Source of the DNA: Paenibacillus nasutitermitis
GTDB lineage: Bacteria > Bacillota > Bacilli > Paenibacillales > Paenibacillaceae
Assembly: GCF_014641075.1 (NCBI RefSeq)
Contig: NZ_BMHP01000003.1
Span: 186,001-250,000 of the forward strand
DNA: 64,000 nucleotides
Direction of reading: 5' to 3'
The translations under genes were made by a program, and so were the position numbers. The notes under the pieces are model-generated. The model had not been told where the DNA came from and ran no database searches. It saw only the letters and a program-made list of their open reading frames with translations. Below, piece by piece: positions 18,713 to 27,254 of this stretch. Position 1 is the stretch's first letter; the number at the start of each line of letters is the position of its first letter.

Positions 18713-18751
18713 TGCATTGTCAGTTATTCCATAACAAGGAGGCAGTCGAAG

Positions 18752-20215
18752 GTGGAATATAATAAACGATTCAGCAACTGGACGGTTACAGCGATTATTC
18801 TGGTCGTAATGCTTATGGTTTCTGCTTGCGGGAGCAATAGCGGGGGTTCAAACACAGGAAATACCAAAACAGATAACGGTGAAAAACCATCTGCGAATAC
18901 GCCTGCAGATACGAAAGCGGACAACACGACAGGCGGCGATAAGGAGAAGGCGGATCCACCGGCTGCGAATGTCGAACTTAAAGTATGGGACCAGCCGAAA
19001 CCCGATGATCCGAACAAACCGGTATGGGAAGAAGTAGTTGCCGGATTTGAAGCAGCCAACCCGAACATCAAGGTCACCCATGAGCTTATGCCTCAGGGCA
19101 CGAATGACCGCGAGGTATTCGTCACATCGATGGCAGGCGGCAATGGACCGGATGCTTATCAGGCCGCCCATTTTCCGATTATCGCGGATTGGGTCGGACA
19201 GGGGCTTGCGCTTGATCTGACGCCTTATTGGGACAGCTACGAGGACAAGGATCAATTCATCCCCTCCTCCATGCAGGCGGGAACCATTGACGGCAAAGTA
19301 TACGGCCTGCCGGGCAGCATGTATGTAACGGGATTGTTCTGGAATAAGAAAATGTTCAAGGAAGCGGGTCTGGACCCGGATACACCGCCTGCCAACTGGG
19401 ATGAGCTGGTAAGCTTCGGCAAGAAACTGACGAACCCGGCCAAGAAGCAATATGGCCTTACCCTGCTGGGAATGGAATGGGCCGATTGGTGGTTTGAATA
19501 TTATGTCTGGCAGGCCGGCGGCGACCTGACCCATCTGCAGGATGATGGAACGGTTCAATTAGCTTTCACGGAGGAGCCGTCCGTTACAGCCCTGCAGTTC
19601 TACAAGGATCTCAAATGGAAAAATAAAATTGTGCAAAACAACGTGCTTCAAAGCTACCAGGACAATATGAACGATGTTTACCAGGGGCGCGCGGCCATGT
19701 CCAATGGCGCATCCGGCGGATTTGGCGACTACGCGGGCAATGGCCTGGATTTGAACGAAATCGGATTTGCCCCTTACCCGGTGGGCCCTTCAGGCAAAGG
19801 ACCGGGGCAAATCGGTGGCGCTTACTGGATTATTAATCCGAAAACCTCCAAAGAAAAGCAGGACGCAGCCTGGAAATACATCACCTACCTGAACTCCAAA
19901 GAAACGCTCGAGAAATATTTGCAGTTCCAGTCCGACAACGGTATTTTCCCGAACCTGCTATCCGTGCGCAAAGACGTCAACCCGGCCGAGTTCGCATCCA
20001 ACGTCTCGCAGGAGCTGGTGGATGGCGTTAACAAAGCCGCCGCAGATACGCATCTGGAATATTTCCTCAAGGAACGGTTGACCCCTTATGTGGTGAAAGC
20101 CGTGCAAAAAGCGCTGACCGATGAGAAATCCGATCCCAAAACGCTGCTTCAAGAAGCGCAGAATGCCGCTCAGAAAGAAGTTGTCGATGCCTACAACGCA
20201 TCCGTGAAGAAATAA
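18752..20215 (+). CDS. Sugar-binding lipoprotein of ABC importer 2
   Basis: A 487-residue UgpB/MalE-type binding protein. Signal peptide and lipobox (LMVSAC) give a lipidated Cys26, then a long Gly/Thr/Lys-rich linker to about residue 75. The mature domain opens VELKVWDQPK and contains FEAANPNIKVTHELMPQGTN and MAGGNGPDAYQAAHF. The start is GTG 18752, with AAGGAGG nine bases upstream. It is the first gene of an operon with two permeases, an SDR and dgoD, and is divergent from the YesN/YesM genes. The downstream enzymes point to a galactose- or uronate-derived ligand; this is inference. Confidence 0.93.
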   Translation: MEYNKRFSNWTVTAIILVVMLMVSACGSNSGGSNTGNTKTDNGEKPSANTPADTKADNTTGGDKEKADPPAANVELKVWDQPKPDDPNKPVWEEVVAGFEAANPNIKVTHELMPQGTNDREVFVTSMAGGNGPDAYQAAHFPIIADWVGQGLALDLTPYWDSYEDKDQFIPSSMQAGTIDGKVYGLPGSMYVTGLFWNKKMFKEAGLDPDTPPANWDELVSFGKKLTNPAKKQYGLTLLGMEWADWWFEYYVWQAGGDLTHLQDDGTVQLAFTEEPSVTALQFYKDLKWKNKIVQNNVLQSYQDNMNDVYQGRAAMSNGASGGFGDYAGNGLDLNEIGFAPYPVGPSGKGPGQIGGAYWIINPKTSKEKQDAAWKYITYLNSKETLEKYLQFQSDNGIFPNLLSVRKDVNPAEFASNVSQELVDGVNKAAADTHLEYFLKERLTPYVVKAVQKALTDEKSDPKTLLQEAQNAAQKEVVDAYNASVKK

Positions 20216-20223
20216 CATTTTGT

Positions 20224-20274
20224 GCAGGCGGAGAACGAGGCGGGCGGAAGCTGTCCCCCTACTGATCCGCCTGC
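20224..20274 (+). promoter_or_regulatory. Intercistronic hairpin after the binding-protein gene
   Basis: Nine-base perfect stem GCAGGCGGA (20224-20232) with TCCGCCTGC (20266-20274) directly after the stop, without a T-tract. Such hairpins typically stabilise or partly terminate transcripts so that binding protein exceeds permease. Confidence 0.5.
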
Positions 20275-20298
20275 CATTTCCGAAAGGAAGCCTATGCG

Positions 20299-21204
20299 AT
20301 GAAAACGGTCACCAGACAGCAGCCCCAACTGCAAACGCGTGCGGGATTTCGTGTCCGAATCCCATGGACGTCGATCCTGTTTCTGACCCCGGCGGTCCTT
20401 GCTTTTCTTCTATTCAAATATTATCCGTTGTTTCAGGCGATCTATATGAGTTTCTTTGATTACAAAGTCATCAATCCGCCGGGTAAATTTGTATGGCTGG
20501 ACAACTATGCATATCTCATCCATTCCACAGAATTCTGGAATGCGTTCTTCAATACTTTCACCTTCTTCTTTATTTATTTCATTCTCACCTTCTGGGTGCC
20601 GATCGTACAAGCGATTCTGCTCAATGAAGTCCGTTACGCGAACAAGACCATCCGTGTGCTGTATCTGCTTCCGACGGCTGTTCCTTCCATAGCCGGCTAT
20701 CTGCTGTGGAAGTGGCTGTATAATCCGGACTATGGCTTGCTGAATTATTTGCTTCATTTTATCGGACTTGGGCCGTACGGCTGGCTGAATGATCCGCATA
20801 TGGCCAAATGGGCCATCGTTTTTCCCGGCATATTCGGAGCGGGAATGAGCATGCTCATCTATTATTCCGCCCTTCAGGGCATTCCCAACGAAAATATCGA
20901 AGCTGCAAAAATCGACGGCGCAGGCCCGTGGCGCAGAATGTCGGCCATTGTATTCCCGAGCCTGAGATTCGTCATCGGCATCCAGTTTATCGCTTTTATC
21001 TCAGGCGTTTTCCTTACCTTCGACCCCATGTATATCATGACCGGAGGCGGCCCGGCCAACAGCACCCGGACGCTGTCCATGCTCGTTTTCAACAGCTCCT
21101 TCAAAGAACTGCGTTTTGGCGTGGCAGGAGCGATCTCCTTCGTCATGTTTATCATTATTGCGGTCATTACCTTCATACAGATCAAAGTGTCCAATAAAGA
21201 ATAA
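20299..21204 (+). CDS. Carbohydrate ABC transporter permease, UgpA/MalF type (importer 2)
   Basis: A 301-residue permease with six predicted helices after a basic N-terminus. The EAA loop is ENIEAAKIDGAGPWRRMSAI (near residues 195-214) and is followed by the subgroup motif YIMTGGGPANSTRTLSMLVF. AAGGAAG precedes ATG 20299. It pairs with the unusually long second permease 26 bases downstream. It has no MalF-type P2 loop of its own, which is interesting because the partner subunit carries the large extra domain. Confidence 0.92.
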   Translation: MKTVTRQQPQLQTRAGFRVRIPWTSILFLTPAVLAFLLFKYYPLFQAIYMSFFDYKVINPPGKFVWLDNYAYLIHSTEFWNAFFNTFTFFFIYFILTFWVPIVQAILLNEVRYANKTIRVLYLLPTAVPSIAGYLLWKWLYNPDYGLLNYLLHFIGLGPYGWLNDPHMAKWAIVFPGIFGAGMSMLIYYSALQGIPNENIEAAKIDGAGPWRRMSAIVFPSLRFVIGIQFIAFISGVFLTFDPMYIMTGGGPANSTRTLSMLVFNSSFKELRFGVAGAISFVMFIIIAVITFIQIKVSNKE

Positions 21205-21230
21205 CATTCTGACCCCGGAAGGAGATTCTC

Positions 21231-22547
21231 ATGGCTGCACGCAGACGGATAAAAGAGCGGGGCGGATTTTCCGTCAAACTGGTTGCTTATACAGTAGCAA
21301 GCGTATTCATTCTGGTCTCGGTTATTCCGCTGATCTGGATGATCAGTTCATCAATGAAAGACAACATCTCCATTTACCGGTTCCCTCCAACCTGGATTCC
21401 AGAGATGCCAAAGGCCATACATGTGACGCTAAACTACGACGGTACGGATCTGGAGAAACAGGAGGATTATGAGCTGGATGCCATGGAAGCGATCTGGTTT
21501 ACTTGGAAAAAAATGCAGAACGATGCGATCGGCGCATTCGAGGTTACAGGCGTCAAGGATGGGGCTGTCGTCTACCAGGCCGGAATGCCGTCTTATAAGT
21601 TCACGCTTGGCCGCCCGCAGGTCGTACCGACGATGCTTGCAACCCATGCGACCATGAAGATCAAGCTGCCCCAAATCCGCGATCGCAAGCTGACTACCTT
21701 TGATTGGGCGGCACAAGGTACGGCCTATGAAGGGGAAACCACTCTGCCGGCCGGCTTGTCGGAAACCTCGGCTTCGGTGAAGCAGCTATTGGCAGAATCC
21801 AAGGTGGTCAAAGGCAAGGTAATGGCCCTGTCGGAAAACGACGATTGGCGCAGGCTGTTTGATAACTTTATCGTGCTGTGGAGAATGGCCGAGTCTGAGA
21901 AGAACTCCTATGGCTTCCCCCATTTCCTGCTCAACAGTGTGATCGTAACGGCCGCAACCATCTTCAGCCATATGCTCATCGGCGGAATGGCCGGCTTCGC
22001 GCTTGCGCATCTCGTCCGGGGGCGTATCGGCGCCTGGCTGACCCTGTTCTTCGTCGCGACGATTATGATACCGGAAATCGCGATACTGGTTCCGCTCTAT
22101 TTGACCATGGATAAACTGCATTTGGTTGATACGCTTTGGGGTATTATTTTACCGCATACCGCATGGGGGATCGTCATCTTCCTGTTCAAGGGATTCTTTC
22201 AGCAGCTGCCCGGGGAGCTTATTCAGGCAGGGAGGATCGATGGCGCCTCCGAATTCCGCATATACTGGCGGATCATCGTCCCGATGTCGGCGCCGATCTT
22301 TACGGTCGTTTCCGTTATGACGTTCATCGGGGTGTGGAATGAGTTTCTGTGGCCGCTTGTTGTAGCAAGATCGCCGTCTGTATGGACGTTTACCGTGGCG
22401 CTCAGCGACTTCCAGAACCGTCAAAGCATGGGGGCCAACGTTATCATGTCAAGTCTCGTTCTGGCTACGATCCCGCTTTTGATTATTATCGTCTCCTGTC
22501 AGAAGCTGATCGAGAAAGGCGTTTCGTTTACCGGATTGAAAGGTTGA
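21231..22547 (+). CDS. ABC transporter permease, MalG/UgpE type, with a large inserted extracellular domain
   Basis: A 438-residue permease, where the family norm is about 270-290. TM1 (about residues 17-38) and the usual FPPTWIPEMP segment are normal. About 145 residues (61-205) with beta-strand-like, soluble composition then follow (IHVTLNYDGTDL, IGAFEVTGVKDGAVVYQAGM, VPTMLATHATMKIKLPQIRD) before the family sequence resumes with DDWRRLFDNFIVLWRMA and HFLLNSVIVT. The EAA loop (ELIQAGRIDGASEFRIYWRI) is intact. By topology the insertion faces outward and could contact the binding protein, as the P2 loop of MalF does. AAGGAG lies six bases before the ATG. Confidence 0.9.
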   Translation: MAARRRIKERGGFSVKLVAYTVASVFILVSVIPLIWMISSSMKDNISIYRFPPTWIPEMPKAIHVTLNYDGTDLEKQEDYELDAMEAIWFTWKKMQNDAIGAFEVTGVKDGAVVYQAGMPSYKFTLGRPQVVPTMLATHATMKIKLPQIRDRKLTTFDWAAQGTAYEGETTLPAGLSETSASVKQLLAESKVVKGKVMALSENDDWRRLFDNFIVLWRMAESEKNSYGFPHFLLNSVIVTAATIFSHMLIGGMAGFALAHLVRGRIGAWLTLFFVATIMIPEIAILVPLYLTMDKLHLVDTLWGIILPHTAWGIVIFLFKGFFQQLPGELIQAGRIDGASEFRIYWRIIVPMSAPIFTVVSVMTFIGVWNEFLWPLVVARSPSVWTFTVALSDFQNRQSMGANVIMSSLVLATIPLLIIIVSCQKLIEKGVSFTGLKG

Positions 22548-22570
22548 GTACAAGCTAGGGAGGAATGAAA

Positions 22571-23335
22571 ATGGAGAGGAAAGTCGCGCTGGTCACGGGA
22601 TCGGGGAGAGGAATCGGTAAAGGCATCGCCCTTGCGTTCGCCGCTGCCGGCTACGAGGTATGCGTCAACTATAATACGAGCCGGGAAAAGGCGCTTGCGG
22701 TCGTTGAGGAAATTCGAGCGCTCGGCGTCCGTGCGGAAGCCGTTCAGGCGGATATTTCCACGATGGAAGGAGTATCCGCTTTATTTGACGGCTTCTCGGA
22801 GAAATTTGACCGTCTTGATGTACATGTGAATAATTCCGGGATTACGCGAATGAAACCATTCCTTGAGACAACGCCGGAATTGTTCGATGAAGTCTTTCAT
22901 ACGAATTTACGGGGACTATATTTTTGCGCTCAGCGCGCCGCCCGTCTCATGGTGGAACAGCAGATCAAAGGTGTGATTGTTCATATCAGCTCGAATCATT
23001 CGCAGGGAACCTGGTCCCATTCAACCGTGTATGCCGCGGCCAAGGCCGGGGTGAACAAGCTGACGAAAAATATGGCGCTGGATCTGGCGGAATATGGCAT
23101 TCGGGTTGTCGGCATCGCCCCCGGATACACGCTGCTCGAGAAACAGCGGGATGAGCGGGCGCTGCAGCATATGGCCTCCATATCCTCACGCATTCCATTA
23201 GGCCGGTTCGCCACGCCGGAGGAAGTGGGAGAAGCAGCCGTTTATCTGTCCTCCCCCGCTGCCGCTTATATAACGGGCACAACGCTGGAAATGGACGGGG
23301 GCGCGCTCCTTCCGGTCTGGGCGGACCAAAGCTGA
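22571..23335 (+). CDS. Short-chain dehydrogenase/reductase (classical SDR)
   Basis: A 254-residue classical SDR. Coenzyme motif TGSGRGIG, the NNSG stabilising motif, catalytic Ser in ISSNHSQ, YAAAK as the YxxxK pair, and the C-terminal TGTTLEMDGG are all present. ATG 22571 is preferred over ATG 22565 because GGGAGG lies seven bases upstream. It lies between importer 2 and dgoD, so an oxidation of an aldose (or a uronate-type reduction) feeding the aldonate dehydratase is plausible. The substrate is not proven and an acyl-carrier role is less likely. Confidence 0.9.
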   Translation: MERKVALVTGSGRGIGKGIALAFAAAGYEVCVNYNTSREKALAVVEEIRALGVRAEAVQADISTMEGVSALFDGFSEKFDRLDVHVNNSGITRMKPFLETTPELFDEVFHTNLRGLYFCAQRAARLMVEQQIKGVIVHISSNHSQGTWSHSTVYAAAKAGVNKLTKNMALDLAEYGIRVVGIAPGYTLLEKQRDERALQHMASISSRIPLGRFATPEEVGEAAVYLSSPAAAYITGTTLEMDGGALLPVWADQS

Positions 23336-23406
23336 GGGCTCCGGTGCGATAAACGATCGGGCAAGCGAAAATAGTCTGAAAATAGAAAAGAAGAGGATGG
23401 GATCAC

Positions 23407-24540
23407 ATGAAAATCACCGACATGAAGCTCTTTCACGTTAAACCGCGATGGCTGTTTCTGAAGATCGAAACGGATGAAGGCATTTCCGGCTGGGGGGAAC
23501 CGATCGTGGAAGGCCGCGCTTTAACTGTGGCGGCGGCTGTCGAGGAGCTGAAGCGTTATTTGCTTGGCGAGGATCCGCTGAGGATCGAACATCATTGGCA
23601 GGTCATGTACCGGGGAACCTTCTACCGCGGCGGACCGGTGCTCGTAAGCGCAATTAGCGGAATCGAGCAGGCTTTATGGGATATTAAAGGGAAATTCTAC
23701 AACATGCCCGTCTATGAAATGCTGGGCGGCAAATGCCGCGACCGGATAAGGATGTACAGTCATTGCGGAGGTGCCACCCCCGAAGAGATGGCTGCCAATG
23801 CCCTTGGCAAAGTGGAGGCCGGGTTCACGGCAATCAAGATCGGCATCGATGCTCCCGTGCAGAATGTGGATACCTTGCGGTTTGTGGAAGGGCAGCGGGC
23901 CAAGCTTGCGGCCATTCGCGAGGCGGTCGGCAGCGACCTTGATGTGGCCATCGATTTCCACGGGCGGGTAAGTCCGGCGATGTCGATCCGCCTGGCTCAA
24001 GCTTTTGAACCTTATTACCCGATGTTCATCGAGGAGCCTTGTTTGCCTGAAAATGTGGATACGCTGCTGCGTATTGCCCAATCGACAACCATCCCGATCG
24101 CCACCGGCGAGCGTCTGTTTACAAGATGGGGCTTCCGGGAAGCGCTGGAGAAGCAGGCCGTCGCTATTGTCCAGCCGGATTTATGTCATGCCGGAGGCAT
24201 CTTCGAAGCGCGCAAAATCGCAGCCATGGCGGAGGTCTATTACGGTTCTGTCGCTCCGCATAATCCGCTTGGACCGATTTCCCTGGCATCCTGCCTGCAG
24301 CTCGATGCCTGTACGCCGAATTTTCTTATCCAGGAGCATCCCTCCATGGCGGAACGCTGGGATCTGGGCGAAGGGTATTTGAACCGGCCGTTTCAAATTC
24401 AAGAGGGCTGCATCGCTGTTCCCGAAGGGCCCGGGCTCGGAATAGAAATCAATGAAGAGGCGCTTGCAGAACGTGCTTATCCGGGAGATTGGGACACCCC
24501 GCATCTCTTCTATCCGGACGGTTCATTCGCGGAGTGGTGA
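23407..24540 (+). CDS. dgoD: D-galactonate dehydratase (enolase superfamily)
   Basis: A 377-residue mandelate-racemase-group enolase. It resembles E. coli DgoD over the full length: RW-FLKIETDEG-SGWGEP at the start, YRGGPVL-SAI-GI-QALWDIKGK, DFHGRVS with a metal-ligand Asp and catalytic His, FIEEP and TGERLFTRW with further metal ligands, QPDLCHAGGI, and APHNPLGPI with the second catalytic His. It converts D-galactonate to 2-dehydro-3-deoxy-D-galactonate in the cytoplasm. Related acid-sugar dehydratases share these motifs, so a different aldonate is possible. No kinase or aldolase for the next steps is adjacent. Last gene of the importer 2 operon. Confidence 0.88.
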   Translation: MKITDMKLFHVKPRWLFLKIETDEGISGWGEPIVEGRALTVAAAVEELKRYLLGEDPLRIEHHWQVMYRGTFYRGGPVLVSAISGIEQALWDIKGKFYNMPVYEMLGGKCRDRIRMYSHCGGATPEEMAANALGKVEAGFTAIKIGIDAPVQNVDTLRFVEGQRAKLAAIREAVGSDLDVAIDFHGRVSPAMSIRLAQAFEPYYPMFIEEPCLPENVDTLLRIAQSTTIPIATGERLFTRWGFREALEKQAVAIVQPDLCHAGGIFEARKIAAMAEVYYGSVAPHNPLGPISLASCLQLDACTPNFLIQEHPSMAERWDLGEGYLNRPFQIQEGCIAVPEGPGLGIEINEEALAERAYPGDWDTPHLFYPDGSFAEW

Positions 24541-24632
24541 TTGTTATTTATTCTCTCCTCTTAATGGGTAAAACGGATCGGTTTAGGAAACCGTATTAAC
24601 GAGATTACACGTATAAGAGGGTGCCGAAAACG

Positions 24633-25559
24633 TTGAAATGGATGTCGATAGCCGGAGCCTTGCTGCTGCTTCAAGCGCATATAATACCGGATACCTTCAC
24701 AGTCAGCCATCAGGGAAAAACGATTGCCAGCGCCAACCGTTCCGATTTTGCATTGACGGCTTTGCCGCTCGTGGACCTGGATAAATTCGATCACTGGCTG
24801 GACGAACTTGACCGGCAAATTTACGAGAAACCGGAGAATGCCAAAATTGGCGACCATGGGGAAATCGTCCCCGGACAGCCCGGTCATAAGCTGAACCGGG
24901 AGAGGTTTGCCGAACAGTTTTCCATTTATTTTTTTGGCAGCGGCCCTGCTGAGGTCCAAGCGCCGCGTACAGCGCTTTATCCGAAGGTCGACAGCGAGCT
25001 GCTGGCCTACATCAGAGAGAAACCGATTGGCCATTACGTCACCTATTTCAACGCCGGCAATAAAAACCGTTCGCACAATATCGCTCTTGCAGCGAAAGCC
25101 ATTAACAACACCGTCATTTTCCCGGGCGAAATCTTCTCGTTCAATCAGGTGGTCGGCATGCGTACCGGAGAAAAAGGATATTTGCGGGCGGGAGTGATCG
25201 TCCGCGGGGAACTATCGGAAGGGATCGGCGGCGGCATATGTCAGGTCTCCTCGACCCTCTTCAACGCCACTGACCGTGCGGGACTGCAAATCGTTCAGCG
25301 CTATTCCCACAGCCGGCATGTTCCTTATGTATTGCCCGGACGCGATGCTACGGTGAGCTGGGACGGCCCGGATTTCACCTTTCAGAACCAGTACAATCAG
25401 CCGATCCTGATCCGCGCCTATGCAGGGGGAGGAAGCATGCTCGTTTCGATCTATTCATCTGAAATGATTGAATACAAACCGCGGGTGGTTCACAGCATAT
25501 CCAAGCGGCTTCCGGAAGAGATCTCCATCGAAACAGATGCAAAACATCCTGCCGAGTGA
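24633..25559 (+). CDS. VanW-family secreted or membrane-anchored protein
   Basis: A 308-residue protein with a single N-terminal hydrophobic segment (MSIAGALLLLQAHIIPD) and a C-terminal VanW domain (about residues 145-260). The VanW blocks NIALAAKAINNTVIFPGEIF, GGGICQVSSTLFNA and HSRHVPYVLPGRDATVSW are clear. VanW proteins are envelope-associated and of unclear chemistry. The start is probably TTG 24633, nine bases after AGAGGGTG; a GTG at 24621 is the alternative. It follows dgoD by 92 bases but shows no functional link to it. Confidence 0.88.
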   Translation: MKWMSIAGALLLLQAHIIPDTFTVSHQGKTIASANRSDFALTALPLVDLDKFDHWLDELDRQIYEKPENAKIGDHGEIVPGQPGHKLNRERFAEQFSIYFFGSGPAEVQAPRTALYPKVDSELLAYIREKPIGHYVTYFNAGNKNRSHNIALAAKAINNTVIFPGEIFSFNQVVGMRTGEKGYLRAGVIVRGELSEGIGGGICQVSSTLFNATDRAGLQIVQRYSHSRHVPYVLPGRDATVSWDGPDFTFQNQYNQPILIRAYAGGGSMLVSIYSSEMIEYKPRVVHSISKRLPEEISIETDAKHPAE

Positions 25560-25592
25560 CAAACCATCTTATAGAAATTTACGGGACAATCA

Positions 25593-25623
25593 AATTACCC
25601 GCTGCGGGCCGCAGCGGGTAATT
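25593..25623. terminator. Bidirectional terminator between VanW and acetyltransferase genes
   Basis: Perfect 13-base arms AATTACCCGCTGC/GCAGCGGGTAATT around a five-base loop. A/T-rich ends on both sides and convergent gene ends support a two-way terminator; the T-tracts are short. Confidence 0.65.
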
Positions 25624-25728
25624 GCGGTTCAAGGCCAGTCTTGTACAAACGGAGCGACAATCCCATTTTCCCGTGTAGTAAGCCCTAACAGGACTGCGCC
25701 GTTTGTCTTAAGTCCCTTCACCAGTGCT

Positions 25729-26190
25729 TCACCAGTGCTTCTCCATCGCTTCCTCACAGGGGGAAAATCCGCTTCTTGCATAGAACCGCACACTTTCGCT
25801 GCTGGGCCAGACAATCAGGAACTCGATCCTGTTGTCCTTCGACCACTGTTCCATGGCGGTATGAATCCTGCCCCCGATCCCTCTATTTCTATATCCGGGT
25901 CGCGTATAGACATTGGTCACATAACCGTAACAGGGATCAGGAGATTTGCCCGGGCGCGGCACTTTATGGATTAACTGCAGGTACATATGCGACACGATTT
26001 TCCCTTCGGCCTCCGCCACCCAAATGTACCAGTCTCCGCCTTCGATCGCCTTGGCCAGGAATGCGCTGCAAATCTGCTGAAAGTCCTCAAAGCCGCCTGC
26101 AGGGTCAGTCCGCTCTTCATTCGAGAAGTCCCAACGCAGCTGGACAAGCTCATTGATATCGGCTAAGGCCGCCAGTCGAATGTTTTCCAT
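25729..26190 (-). CDS. GNAT-family N-acetyltransferase
   Basis: A 153-residue GNAT protein. Acetyl-CoA-binding motif A reads VYTRPGYRNRGIGGRI with the R/Q-x-x-G-x-G pattern, followed by TAMEQWSKDNRIEFLIVWPS and FYARSGF. ATG 26190 is used because family-like sequence begins at MENIRLAALADI; a much longer upstream frame shows no homology-like pattern. AAAGGA precedes it. It follows an AraC regulator gene by 61 bases. The substrate is unknown. An 11-base tandem repeat (CTTCACCAGTG twice) covers the stop region. Confidence 0.88.
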   Translation of the reverse strand: MENIRLAALADINELVQLRWDFSNEERTDPAGGFEDFQQICSAFLAKAIEGGDWYIWVAEAEGKIVSHMYLQLIHKVPRPGKSPDPCYGYVTNVYTRPGYRNRGIGGRIHTAMEQWSKDNRIEFLIVWPSSESVRFYARSGFSPCEEAMEKHW

Positions 26191-26251
26191 CCTTCCACCA
26201 TCCTTTGTTTGTATGTATCTTCCAGATGCAATCAGAATATTCCTGCCTTCA

Positions 26252-27139
26252 TCACCTAATCTCTCGCATGCCATGTCTATCGCCGAACAGCCGGTCGCGA
26301 TAGCCGGAAGGCGAGAGCGAACATTCTTTCTTGAATGCCCTGCTGAACGCATACAAGCTGGGGTATCCAACAGCATAAGCGACTTCCGTCACGGATGCCG
26401 AGGCATCCGCAAGTAGCCGCTTCGCTTCCAGCATACGCGACCTTGTGAGATAGGCGGCGGGGGTAATCCCCAACCGTTTCGTAAATTCTGCAGAAAAGTG
26501 GGAGCGGTTCACTCCCGCAGCCGCCGCGGCTTCCCGTACCGTGAGCCCCGCTCCGGCATGAAGCTCCATATGCGTCAAGCCGCTGCGCAGCCAATCCGGA
26601 AGGCGGCCGCCGCAGCCTGCGCTTCTGCTTCTGAACTGGATCAGATCCGCGAACAGCCGGTACAGCCGGCTCTGCAGGAGATAAGGCAGCGCATCATCCA
26701 AGGCTGATGCTTGCGTCATCAGCTCCAGCATGGAAGTAAACGCCTCTTCCGCCAGCATAGCGCCGGCTTGTCTGACTATCGGCTCCTCACGGCTAAAGCC
26801 CGCTCTGCCAAGAAAGCGCTCCACGCCCGGGCCGTCGATCTCCAGCCAGATAAGCTCTGCTTCCTCCTGACCCAGTCTGCAGCATGTGTGCGGCGTCTCC
26901 GGGAAATGGCAGTACACATCGCCCGGCCTCAGCACAAGGCGGCGGTCAGAGCGCTGCGTCACCAAGGCTCCCTTCTGAACTGCATACAGTCCATAATAAT
27001 CCGCCTGCCTTCTTCCAGGCCCAATGCCTGCAAGAAATGTCCCGCTGCCCCCGCGTATCGGCCATAGCTGTCCTTCCCTGTCCCATTCACCGGGGTCATA
27101 AATCACTGTTACCGCCGTGTTGAATTGGCTTATCGCCAT
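26252..27139 (-). CDS. AraC-family transcriptional regulator
   Basis: A 295-residue regulator with an N-terminal AraC_binding cupin (LYAVQKGALVTQRSDRRLVL, RPGDVYCHFPETPHTCC) and a C-terminal AraC DNA-binding domain (LTVREAAAAAGVNRSHFSAE, then VTEVAYAVGYPSLYAFSRAF). ATG 27139 is preceded by GGGGGAGGG. It is divergent from the sulfatase at 27255 with a 115-base gap and most likely controls it in response to a sugar. The high GC and arginine content is normal for the neighbourhood. Confidence 0.93.
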   Translation of the reverse strand: MAISQFNTAVTVIYDPGEWDREGQLWPIRGGSGTFLAGIGPGRRQADYYGLYAVQKGALVTQRSDRRLVLRPGDVYCHFPETPHTCCRLGQEEAELIWLEIDGPGVERFLGRAGFSREEPIVRQAGAMLAEEAFTSMLELMTQASALDDALPYLLQSRLYRLFADLIQFRSRSAGCGGRLPDWLRSGLTHMELHAGAGLTVREAAAAAGVNRSHFSAEFTKRLGITPAAYLTRSRMLEAKRLLADASASVTEVAYAVGYPSLYAFSRAFKKECSLSPSGYRDRLFGDRHGMREIR

Positions 27140-27254
27140 TTCCCTCCCCCTTCTCTCTTCTACGGTATCCGACAAATAGGCAAACATGTCCTACATCTCG
27201 CCATTCCCGCCGTACCATTCTTGGGCTATGATTAGAACAGGAGGCGATCAATAG

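Noticed and set aside
25718..25742. Tandem repeat CTTCACCAGTG
   Set aside because: Only two units at the end of an acetyltransferase gene; the stop codon is the same with or without the second unit, so no effect is expected.
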